From contig CAUZFZ010000047.1 of NCBI GenBank assembly GCA_963579025.1, positions 1-60,823 on the forward strand: a stretch of 60,823 bases of DNA. Direction: 5' to 3'. The position numbers were made by a program, and so were the translations under genes. The notes beneath the pieces were generated by a model that saw only the letters and a list, made by a program, of their open reading frames with translations, did no database searches and had not been told where the DNA came from. Shown here one piece after another: positions 16,404-24,155 of the stretch. Origin of the DNA: CAUZFZ01 sp963579025. Lineage in GTDB: Bacteria; Planctomycetota; Planctomycetia; Planctomycetales; Planctomycetaceae. Position 1 is the first letter of the stretch. Each line of letters starts with the position of its first letter.

Positions 16404-18677
16404 TCAATCCGCCAGTTGCCAGAACTCCTCTTCGCCGTCGTCCATGGAATCGCCACCTTTGGACTTGCCACCGTCTTTCTTGCTCAACGCCGGTGGCAAT
16501 GGCGGGGCTTTGACAGAGGGCTTCTTCGCGCCGGGCTTGCTGGAACGAGACTTCGCTTTGGGTTGTGGCTTCGGACGCTCCGATCCACTCTTTCGAGTCG
16601 GTTTCTTTTTCGAGCCTTCCGTGAACTCGAGTTCCAGAATCTCGTCGTCGTCGACCGGGATCGACGGACTGCTGGTCGGCCCCGCCTTCCTGACTTTGAC
16701 ACCACGCGTCGCTCCGTCACTCGCTTTCCTTGGCGTCTTTGCCCTCGCCTGTTCCGCGGCCTGTGCCTTCTCTGGCCGGACGCGAACCTTCTTCGTACCG
16801 CCGGCCCCCCTGCCCTCGCCCGCGGAGCCAGGCTTGGGCGGCTTCTTCGGACGGGACTTCTTCGAAGCGCCACACTGCGGACAGTCGCCTCGATGATCGA
16901 GCGGTTCGCCACATTCGTTGCACAGAGGCACCGGAGTATCGCCACCACCGAGCGACTCGACGTCTTCCGCACTGGCTTCCATCAATTCCATGATGTCGTC
17001 TTCGCCGTCGATAGCGCGAGGTTTCGGCTTCTTCTTCTGGGCTTTGGCAGCCACGGCCGCCCTTTTGCGAAGCCCCTCGGCCTTCCAGTCTTCCTCGGAT
17101 GACGACTTTGCAGCCGGTTTCGCCGCAGGCCGCGCTTTGCTGGTCGCTGCTTTTTCGTCCTTCTTAACAACGGCGTTCTGGTCCCGAACAATTTCCGTTT
17201 GAGCCTGTTTGCCACTCTTCACGTCCCGGGCGGTGACTTTGACACGGGCCTGGTCGTTGTAGGAGATCGTAACTTCGACCTGCGAATCCTGCGGCAAGTT
17301 AGGCGGCAGGTCCTCAACAATGCAGGTACCCAGTTCGACGTACTGATCGTCTCCAGCCGTGCCACTTTCCACGATCCGCAAATGGACACGTTTCTGATTC
17401 GGGATGACCGTGCCAAACATCTGTCTGGCGTCAGCCGGCAGCGGCGTATTTGCAGGAATCAGATAGTGCGGAAGTCGGTTGTCATCCTGATCACGAACGA
17501 TAATTCCCAGACCGCGTGAGTTGACGTTCTGCTGCTTGATGCTGGCCAGTCGCTGGGTGACTTCTTCGTTCAGGATCGACTTCGCGAAGTCGCTGTTCGT
17601 CAACAGCATGCCGGCGTAATAGGTCGCACCGTGCGAGATGGACTGATCTGGAGAAAGCGACGTGTTCAGCGTGCGTCCGCCAAGCTTCTTGAGCGCGTTG
17701 CGAATCATGGGCATGCGCGACGCCCCGCCGACGGTCAGCACGACGTCGACATGAGCCCAGCCCATCTTGTTGTCTTTAAGCATCGCCTCAGTGATGTCGC
17801 ACGTTCGGTCGACGTGCTTCTGCGTCAGACGTTCAAACTGAGACTGCTCAACCTGATACGACTTGCGGTCGGTTCCGTGCTGAGCGGTCAAAGCCGTCCT
17901 GGGCCGCACGGTCATGCTGCGTTTCGCGTTTTCGACTTCGAGCGCCAGAAACTGCAGGCTCTTGGGAAACTTGCGGGGATCCGTACGGAACTCTCGCTGG
18001 AACTGGCGGGCAATCGCGTTCAGTAATGCCTTGTTCCAATCGATGCCTCCGAGGTTCAGGTCGCCGGCGCTGGTGATCACCTTCACTTCATTCTTGTGAT
18101 ACTTCACAAGCGACAGGTCGAACGTACCACCGCCGAGATCGTACACCATGATGCACTGTTCGTCGGCCAGCTCAGTAAACCACAAGCCTTCCGAACCCAG
18201 CACGTAACACAAGGCGGCCGCGACGGGCTCGTTGATGACGTCGACGCGCTTGAGTCCGGCCAGCATGCCAGCCTCGACGGTCCATTGCCGCTGAATTTCG
18301 CTGAACTGAGCCGGCACGGTGATAACCGCCTGCTCGATCGTTCCGATCTGGTTTTCGGCGGAGTCCAGCAGTTTGCGCAGGACCAGTTTGGCGATGTCGA
18401 TGGGCGTATAGGACGTGCCGTCCATGACCCATGTCTTCGTGGCGTCGCCCATGGACCGCTTCGAGTTCTCGACGACACGACTCGGTTTGATTACCGAGTT
18501 CCGCAGCGCTTCCGTGCCGACGATGATTTCGCCCGTCTTGTCAAACAGCACGACCGACGGTGTGGAGAGTTCGCCCTCCTGGTTAGCCAGCGTGACCGGT
18601 TCACCATGCTCGTTGAGATAGGAGATACACGAGTACGTCGTGCCCAGGTCGATTCCAACGGCGTGCGTCTTAAGCAT
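16404..18677 (-). CDS. Hsp70-family (DnaK-like) ATPase with zinc ribbon and basic tail
   Basis: About 757 residues, starting at MLKTHAVGIDLGTTYSCISY. An ATG 21 bases upstream (MSERRDQ) is possible. The actin-like ATPase is complete: phosphate-1 GIDLGTTYS, phosphate-2 VYDLGGGTFDLSLV, adenosine motif VLTVGGASRMPMIR. A beta-sandwich like the substrate-binding domain follows (about 385-505, numbering from the longer form). The helical lid and EEVD-type tail are absent. Instead about 255 residues of Lys/Arg/Pro-rich sequence enclose a zinc ribbon (CNEC...CPQC, about Cys593/596/606/609) and end in an acidic DDGEEEFW. This is not the housekeeping DnaK, and no grpE or dnaJ is near. It may be a dedicated chaperone or regulatory ATPase. 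Confidence 0.85.
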   Translation of the reverse strand: MLKTHAVGIDLGTTYSCISYLNEHGEPVTLANQEGELSTPSVVLFDKTGEIIVGTEALRNSVIKPSRVVENSKRSMGDATKTWVMDGTSYTPIDIAKLVLRKLLDSAENQIGTIEQAVITVPAQFSEIQRQWTVEAGMLAGLKRVDVINEPVAAALCYVLGSEGLWFTELADEQCIMVYDLGGGTFDLSLVKYHKNEVKVITSAGDLNLGGIDWNKALLNAIARQFQREFRTDPRKFPKSLQFLALEVENAKRSMTVRPRTALTAQHGTDRKSYQVEQSQFERLTQKHVDRTCDITEAMLKDNKMGWAHVDVVLTVGGASRMPMIRNALKKLGGRTLNTSLSPDQSISHGATYYAGMLLTNSDFAKSILNEEVTQRLASIKQQNVNSRGLGIIVRDQDDNRLPHYLIPANTPLPADARQMFGTVIPNQKRVHLRIVESGTAGDDQYVELGTCIVEDLPPNLPQDSQVEVTISYNDQARVKVTARDVKSGKQAQTEIVRDQNAVVKKDEKAATSKARPAAKPAAKSSSEEDWKAEGLRKRAAVAAKAQKKKPKPRAIDGEDDIMELMEASAEDVESLGGGDTPVPLCNECGEPLDHRGDCPQCGASKKSRPKKPPKPGSAGEGRGAGGTKKVRVRPEKAQAAEQARAKTPRKASDGATRGVKVRKAGPTSSPSIPVDDDEILELEFTEGSKKKPTRKSGSERPKPQPKAKSRSSKPGAKKPSVKAPPLPPALSKKDGGKSKGGDSMDDGEEEFWQLAD

Positions 18678-18846
18678 CTGATCCCGTCTTTCGGACATTC
18701 ACAACCAGTCCGCCAGAAGTGAATGGCAGAAGTCGCAGAAAGGATGTTGCGAGAACGCAGTCACCGCTCCAGAATTGGGCGGAACTGAAAGCACCGAAGG
18801 TGGACAGATTTTGACCGCGAACAAGCCAGCCATCGTAACATTGCCC

Positions 18847-20043
18847 ATGGCAGCTCTCCACCGAACACATCGTGCCCTGACGCCGATGCCTGCACTCGCC
18901 TGCCTTCTTGTGTTGTTTTCTGCTCAAAACGCGTCCGCGGACGAGCCGCTGTTCGCATTGGGTGATGGCGAAACTTCGACCCTGCAGACTGGTCGGGCTT
19001 TTGAGTTGGCGCTGGATCGCAACATCGGTCTGGCGTGGCAGGACCAGCATCTGCGTGACGGACTCCGCAAGCTGTCGCGCAACCGGGAATTGGCCGTGGT
19101 GCTCGACCGCCGTATCGATCCCGGCAGGCAACTGACGCTGCAGCTCAGGAACATCACTCTGAGAGAGTTGTTCCGGGTGATCGCTCTGGAAGCCGACGCG
19201 GAACTGAGTGTTCTGGACAACGTCGTCTATGTCGGTCCACCAGCAACGGCTGGCCGCTTGCGAACAGTTCTGGAACTCACGTCGTCTCAGTTGCCCGGCA
19301 CCAGCTCGCCCCACGCCGGACGCAGTTTCGAGTTGCTCAAGCGCAACACGTTCGAGTGGAACGACCTGGACGAACCAGTCGTGCTTCTGCAGCGAATTGC
19401 GAAGTTATACGGACTGAAAATCGAATCGATCGAATTAGTGCCTCACGACTTGTGGGCGAGTGCCACGATTCCCCAGGCGTCGGCGCCGACGCTCCTGATG
19501 ACAGTTCTGGCGCAGTTCGATCTCAGTTTTGAATGGTCAGCAGACTGGCAGGGCATCCGCATCATTCCAATGCCCGCGTCACCGCGTGTCGAACGCACGT
19601 TCTCGATCCGGCGCGGATCGGCGGCCGAAATCGCTGCCGATCTGAACAAGTCGATCCCGGGACTCGCTGCCCAGGCCCGTGGCAGTCGGAGCGTGCGTGC
19701 ACACGGTACTGTCGAACAGTTGAAACACGTCGACCGCCTGCTGCACCCGGAACGCGCTGTGGCTGGCCGCCCGCGTCCCCGACCCACAACCGGAGCAGTC
19801 ACGTTCACGTTTCAGGTCAAGAACGCACCGCTGATCGCGTTCATGACCAAGCTCGAAGAGCAGGCGGGATTCAAATTCGAGTACGACAAGAAAGCGATCA
19901 CGAACGCCGGCGTCGACCTGGAAGGCGTGATCAATCTCAACATGGAGAAGGCAACTGAGGACGAACTCCTCGAGGCGATGTTCAATGACTTCAGTCTGGC
20001 ATTCGAACGGACCGGCAAGAAAGTACGCGTCTTCCCGAAGTAG
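18847..20043 (+). CDS. Secreted STN-domain (secretin/TonB N-terminal-like) protein
   Basis: A 398-residue exported protein from the ATG at 18847. The signal peptide is MAALHRTHRALTPMPALACL with cleavage near NASADEP. It contains at least two short domains of the STN/DUF4974 type. The first covers about residues 65-130 ('LRDGLRKLSRNRELAVVLDR' with 'LQLRNITLRELFRVIALEAD'). The last is C-terminal: 'APLIAFMTKLEEQAGFKFEY' followed by 'INLNMEKATEDELLEAMFND'. In secretins and TonB receptors these domains form periplasmic docking modules. Here no secretin barrel follows. It lies divergent from the Hsp70-like gene and 12 bases before the next gene, with which it forms a likely operon. Confidence 0.78.
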   Translation: MAALHRTHRALTPMPALACLLVLFSAQNASADEPLFALGDGETSTLQTGRAFELALDRNIGLAWQDQHLRDGLRKLSRNRELAVVLDRRIDPGRQLTLQLRNITLRELFRVIALEADAELSVLDNVVYVGPPATAGRLRTVLELTSSQLPGTSSPHAGRSFELLKRNTFEWNDLDEPVVLLQRIAKLYGLKIESIELVPHDLWASATIPQASAPTLLMTVLAQFDLSFEWSADWQGIRIIPMPASPRVERTFSIRRGSAAEIAADLNKSIPGLAAQARGSRSVRAHGTVEQLKHVDRLLHPERAVAGRPRPRPTTGAVTFTFQVKNAPLIAFMTKLEEQAGFKFEYDKKAITNAGVDLEGVINLNMEKATEDELLEAMFNDFSLAFERTGKKVRVFPK

Positions 20044-20055
20044 AGTACGACACCG

Positions 20056-21654
20056 ATGAGACATCTCTTGCCAAAGCGTCCAGGGACGACACGGCCAGAT
20101 CGCGTGTGGTGTGTGACGACACTTGCCTGGTCAATGTGCACTCTGGTGTTTGTTGTTTACTCGACCGTGCTGACCACGATTCTACGCGTTGGCCACGAAG
20201 GCGAGCTGCGATTACTCGAAGTGATTCCCCCTGAACCTCGGGAATCAACCCCGCACAGAATTACTCCGCCGATTCCACCGCGGACAATTCTCGCACAAAA
20301 GACGCCACCACCTCCGGACAGGAATTTCAAACCGTCGCTTGACTATCGTCTCAATACCGATTGGGAGAATCCCTGGGACGGTGCACGGGTGCGCATCGAA
20401 CGTGGCGTCGGAAAGCTCTATCCCGACACAATCAAACACCCCCGGGGCGGAGCGCACTGGCTTTCATTCGCCGAGCGGGAACCGGGTATTTTCCTTGTCG
20501 GCGGTGGAGGCCCGGCTGCCTCGACCGACGCCTGGCTCTTCGGCGAAGACATGCTGGAGATTCACGTCAGCCCCGATTACTTCGGTTTGTGGTGGCCACG
20601 ACGTCGCGAGAAACCCGCACCTGAAGCCTCGGCGATTGCCGGTACCTGGAATGGCGAGTTCTTTCACGCAACGTTCCGCGAGAGCGTCGAATTGACGTTG
20701 CGAACTTCCGAGACATTTCCGGTGGCCGGGCAACTGAGGATTCGATCCGAGATGGGAAACTGGACCGCGCCGTTGTCAGTCACCGCAGCGGACGATTCCA
20801 ACCTGATGATGAAACTGCGGCGAACAGCCACCGGATCAAGTGCGATCCGGTCCGAACGGTATCTGCTCAAGCTGAGCCGCAATTACGGATGCGGTCTGGG
20901 CAGTCGCGGTGGCTGCCTGCGACTCAACCGAATCGACAGATTGGCCGTGTCGTCGAACGAACCTGACAGCGCTGCTAAGGCTCCCGATTCAAGGCCGGTC
21001 CAGGCAAACTGCCACGCACCAGTACGGCGCCAAATCGTCGCCGCGGATCTCACCATAGACGCTCACCTCAACACCGTTTGGGTGACCCCGTGGGAAAACG
21101 ACAAGTTACGGATCGAAGGAGGCGTCGGCACATTCAACGGGGTTCAACGGTTTGGATTCCGCGAACTCGAACCGCAACTCTTCTACACGACAGATGCCGA
21201 TCAGAATTCGGAGCAGGCACAAGCCCGCCTGTTCAGTGAGGACCTGCTCGAACTCGACTATCGTCACCAATCGTACGCTTTCTGGCGGCATGACGGTGGC
21301 CAGCAGACGACAATGGACAGTGAGTCCTTCGCCGGCCGCTGGACCTGTGAGTTCTTGCACGAATCGTACCACGAGTCCTTTGAGCTGGACTTGCCAGAGG
21401 TCGCGACGCTTCCGGTGACGGCAACACTCCGCAGTCAGTCAGAGCAGGACAACTGGTCGGCGCCTGTCTTGTTGACTCTGGGAGCCGAGCGCGACCTGCT
21501 GCTCAACCTGCGAAGAGCAGGCATCGCGTCGAACGCGGTACGCTCTGAGGTGTATCGGCTCAAACTGACACCGGATCACGGCTGCGGTGTCGGTCGGTGG
21601 GGCGGGTGCCTGCGACTCAGCCGGGTAGAGCGGCTGGACACCACATCCGAATAA
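20056..21654 (+). CDS. Membrane-anchored protein with two tandem repeats
   Basis: A 532-residue protein. Residues 20-45 form one transmembrane helix or uncleaved signal anchor, followed by a Pro-rich linker (PPIPPRTILAQKTPPPPD). The rest is two copies of a roughly 200-residue unit (about 94-312 and 335-527). Each copy has 'L-N-T-D/V-W-x-x-P-W', then 'R-I-E-x-G-V-G', 'E-D-L/M-L-E-I/L', and the pair 'G-x-W-x-x-E-F-x-H-x-x-x-x-E-S' with 'R-S-E-x-Y-L/R-L-K-L', ending 'G-G-C-L-R-L-x-R'. I recognise no family. The gene sits right after the STN protein, so the two may form an envelope complex. Two conserved cysteines near each repeat end could form disulphides. Confidence 0.75.
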   Translation: MRHLLPKRPGTTRPDRVWCVTTLAWSMCTLVFVVYSTVLTTILRVGHEGELRLLEVIPPEPRESTPHRITPPIPPRTILAQKTPPPPDRNFKPSLDYRLNTDWENPWDGARVRIERGVGKLYPDTIKHPRGGAHWLSFAEREPGIFLVGGGGPAASTDAWLFGEDMLEIHVSPDYFGLWWPRRREKPAPEASAIAGTWNGEFFHATFRESVELTLRTSETFPVAGQLRIRSEMGNWTAPLSVTAADDSNLMMKLRRTATGSSAIRSERYLLKLSRNYGCGLGSRGGCLRLNRIDRLAVSSNEPDSAAKAPDSRPVQANCHAPVRRQIVAADLTIDAHLNTVWVTPWENDKLRIEGGVGTFNGVQRFGFRELEPQLFYTTDADQNSEQAQARLFSEDLLELDYRHQSYAFWRHDGGQQTTMDSESFAGRWTCEFLHESYHESFELDLPEVATLPVTATLRSQSEQDNWSAPVLLTLGAERDLLLNLRRAGIASNAVRSEVYRLKLTPDHGCGVGRWGGCLRLSRVERLDTTSE

Positions 21655-21737
21655 TGCCCACGCGACAGGGCTTTTGGCACACGAGACGTTTGCCGAGCGA
21701 CTGGCACAAGAGTGGCCACCGCGCTTCCTGGAGATGG

Positions 21738-23435
21738 CTACTTTTTCTGCTTCCAGAGCGACGCCAGTGTGACTCCCCGTGTGCGGTATTCACTCACCGG
21801 AACCCAGCCCCTGGATAGCAGTACCTCTCGTGACGGCACGTCGGCGCGTCGGTGAAAGACCGCGAGGAAGTCTCCCGTCGGAGCGACCGGATCGGCGAAG
21901 GCCTGAACACGGATTTCGCGACGCTGCAACAGTGGCGACTGCTGGTACAGCTCGGTCCACTGAGACGGATGCATGACCGGTGCGATCTCGACCGTCGATC
22001 CTTTTGGAGCAACTCTCACGATTTCGGCCAGGAAAGATCGCGAGAAGGAATCACTCCAGTACGTGGTTTGCAGTCCAATCGCCTCGGCTCCGCGCAGGCC
22101 ACCGACGTGTATGCCGTAGAAGCTCAGCCAGTGCGGGTGATAGAGGAACAGTCCAACACTTTGCGCGACGAAGACAAGCGTCAATATGATGCCTGCGAGT
22201 CGTGACTTCGCAGTGAGCCGGCGATATGCGTTCGCGAATCCAATCCCGGCCAGAATGGCCCAGCCCGGAAATGCGACCAGGAACAATCGCACGCCGTCAT
22301 AGACTGTGACGCCCGGAATGCTGAACAACACCAGCGGGGCCAGCACGGAACCGAGAATCAGTGTCCGAGTCGGACTGCCCAGGCCTCCCTGACTATTCGT
22401 GTGTGCGGCTTCGGAGTCGAACGCACTATGAGTCCGAGAAACGGCTCCGAGAATTCCGGCGGACAGGATCAACACGGGTAATGTCGAGGTGAACAGGACG
22501 ATCGGATAGTGCCATGGAACATCGCGATCGACGAGTGAACTGCCCAGGTACCAGACATGCAGCATGCCTCGCTGGGTCGTCCGGCTGAAGTAATCGATCA
22601 GGTTTCCAGGAAAATCGAGCCACAGCAACGGCCAGCCCGCCACGAAGACAAGACAGCCGACGCCGACAAAGATCGCCAGAGGGCGGATTGCCCGACCGCG
22701 CCAGTGCCACAAAGCCCACAGTCCGATCAACGGCGGCAGCAGAATCGCCTGCATCTTGGTCAGGAGCGCGGCACCCAGAAGCAACCCGGTCAGCGCAGCG
22801 GCACGGTCGCCAGGACGAGTTCCCCGCGTCCACAGACTGGCGGTCGCCAGGACGGTGATCGTCCAGACGAGATTCATGAAGGTTTCGAGTGCGGCCAGAT
22901 GGGCATGCCCAAACAATCGAGGCATCAGAACAAGACTGAGTGCTGCGGAATTTCCGGCAGCCGCCCCGTATCGTCGGCCGGTAAACAACCCAATGACAAG
23001 CGCCGTCAACGCGAAGGCGACAGCGGAGCCGAATCGAGCACTGACGGTCACGAACGTTGCGTCATCAAGACCAGCCGGCGGAGCAACTGACTGGACGATG
23101 CGATGAAACACCCCCAGCCAGAGACGACCCAGTGGCGGATGGTCCGGGTTGTGGGCAGCCTCAAACACATCCATCAGATTGAACGGGTTCAGGAGTTCCC
23201 AGCCATATTCGCGCGGAGCAAGGTCAACAAGGTACACGCCCATCTGGACGTAGAACGTCTCGTCAAGCGTGATCCCTGGCCCTTCGGGCAGGTCCGGCCG
23301 GCAGTCTGCGGGGTCCAGTGTCAGCGTGATCGCGAACAACGCCGCCACGGAGATCACGACAGGACCACACGTCGACCCGCCGAGGAGCCGTTTCGACTGA
23401 GGCGGTTGATCAGTCAATGACGTTTGTTCAATCAT
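21738..23435 (-). CDS. GT39-like integral membrane glycosyltransferase
   Basis: A 565-residue polytopic protein from the Met of MIEQTSLTDQPPQSKRLLGG. The longer frame upstream looks untranslated. About ten hydrophobic spans fill residues 40-460. The luminal/periplasmic loop after span 1 has 'ITLDETFYVQMGVY' and 'AHNPDHPPLGRLWLG'. The D-E and H-P-P/H-P-x-L elements match the first loop of Pmt/ArnT/GT39 enzymes, which move sugars from polyprenyl-phosphate donors. A soluble C-terminal 100 residues follows. Substrate and donor are unknown. It is divergent from groES. Confidence 0.82.
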   Translation of the reverse strand: MIEQTSLTDQPPQSKRLLGGSTCGPVVISVAALFAITLTLDPADCRPDLPEGPGITLDETFYVQMGVYLVDLAPREYGWELLNPFNLMDVFEAAHNPDHPPLGRLWLGVFHRIVQSVAPPAGLDDATFVTVSARFGSAVAFALTALVIGLFTGRRYGAAAGNSAALSLVLMPRLFGHAHLAALETFMNLVWTITVLATASLWTRGTRPGDRAAALTGLLLGAALLTKMQAILLPPLIGLWALWHWRGRAIRPLAIFVGVGCLVFVAGWPLLWLDFPGNLIDYFSRTTQRGMLHVWYLGSSLVDRDVPWHYPIVLFTSTLPVLILSAGILGAVSRTHSAFDSEAAHTNSQGGLGSPTRTLILGSVLAPLVLFSIPGVTVYDGVRLFLVAFPGWAILAGIGFANAYRRLTAKSRLAGIILTLVFVAQSVGLFLYHPHWLSFYGIHVGGLRGAEAIGLQTTYWSDSFSRSFLAEIVRVAPKGSTVEIAPVMHPSQWTELYQQSPLLQRREIRVQAFADPVAPTGDFLAVFHRRADVPSREVLLSRGWVPVSEYRTRGVTLASLWKQKK

Positions 23436-23640
23436 TTGTGCCCAGACGAGCGAATAGGCCGTCTCGTAAATCCAATTCTGCAGTTCACCTTCGCGAGGCC
23501 TCCTCGCGGCGATCGGACTGCCAGCCTGGCAGAAGGACACTCGCGCAGGGGGCTCGACCCGACGATTCTGGCAGCGACCGGTGGGCAGGGCAAATCCGAA
23601 ACCAGTGTGAGATTAACAACTTGCGCCGCGTAATCCGGTT

Positions 23641-23656
23641 TGGCACGACGTTCGCT
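23641..23656 (+). promoter_or_regulatory. Possible sigma-54-type (-24/-12) promoter for groES-groEL
   Basis: The sequence TGGCACGACGTTCGCT has the invariant GG and GC exactly 12 bases apart and matches TGGCAC-N5-TTGCW except for one base (TCGC for TTGC). It lies about 140 bases before the groES start. No CIRCE element (TTAGCACTC-N9-GAGTGCTAA) was found nearby. A single short motif can arise by chance. Confidence 0.25.
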
Positions 23657-23703
23657 CTTGAAGCCCGACGGAAATCCGGGCTGCCCGTGTGTCATGAAAT
23701 GTC

Positions 23704-23749
23704 GGAGTTCCGACTGGCGACGGAATGGACCGCCTGAAGGCGGAACTCC
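23704..23749. repeat. Nested inverted repeat in the groES leader
   Basis: Outer arms GGAGTTCCG (23704-23712) and CGGAACTCC (23741-23749) enclose a second hairpin CCGCCT...AGGCGG (23730-23743). It lies in the probable 5' leader of groES and may be a dispersed repeat or an RNA structure. Confidence 0.4.
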
Positions 23750-23796
23750 AGCAGAGCAACCCGGAAACATCTGAAGAATCCACTGAGGAGAACGGA

Positions 23797-24093
23797 ATGG
23801 CGAAGAAACCCAACCTGATTCCGCTGGGGGATCGTGTCGTGCTGCAGCGAGATGAAGCCGAAGCAACAACCGCTGGCGGAATCGTGCTGCCGGACTCGGC
23901 ACAGGACAAACCGCAGCGTGGTAAGGTCATCGCCGTTGGCGACGGACACGTCAAGAGCGACGGATCGAAGATTCCACTGTCAATTAACGCTGGCGACCAT
24001 GTGCTGTTCACGTCATACGCCGGAGATGAAATCTCCGTTGGCGACGACGACTTCCTGCTGCTGCGGGAAGGCGACATTCTCGCCACCTTCTAA
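23797..24093 (+). CDS. groES: Co-chaperonin GroES
   Basis: A 98-residue protein of usual GroES length. It caps the GroEL ring during ATP-driven folding. The start is the ATG of MAKKPNLIPLGDRVVLQRDE, with a strong GAGGAG (23785-23790) six bases before it; the longer upstream frame is leader. The mobile loop is 'EATTAGGIVLPDSA' and the roof/strand motifs 'KVIAVGDG' and 'VLFTSYAGDEI' follow, ending 'LLLREGDILATF'. It is 62 bases upstream of groEL, the usual operon order. Confidence 0.97.
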   Translation: MAKKPNLIPLGDRVVLQRDEAEATTAGGIVLPDSAQDKPQRGKVIAVGDGHVKSDGSKIPLSINAGDHVLFTSYAGDEISVGDDDFLLLREGDILATF

Positions 24094-24155
24094 CCCGAAC
24101 AACTCCGACTTTCGAATTCCGAATTCCGACATTTCAAACACGGAGACATTGACTC

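Noticed and set aside
23436..23796. CIRCE/HrcA operator upstream of groES
   Set aside because: Looked for TTAGCACTC-N9-GAGTGCTAA and found nothing close.
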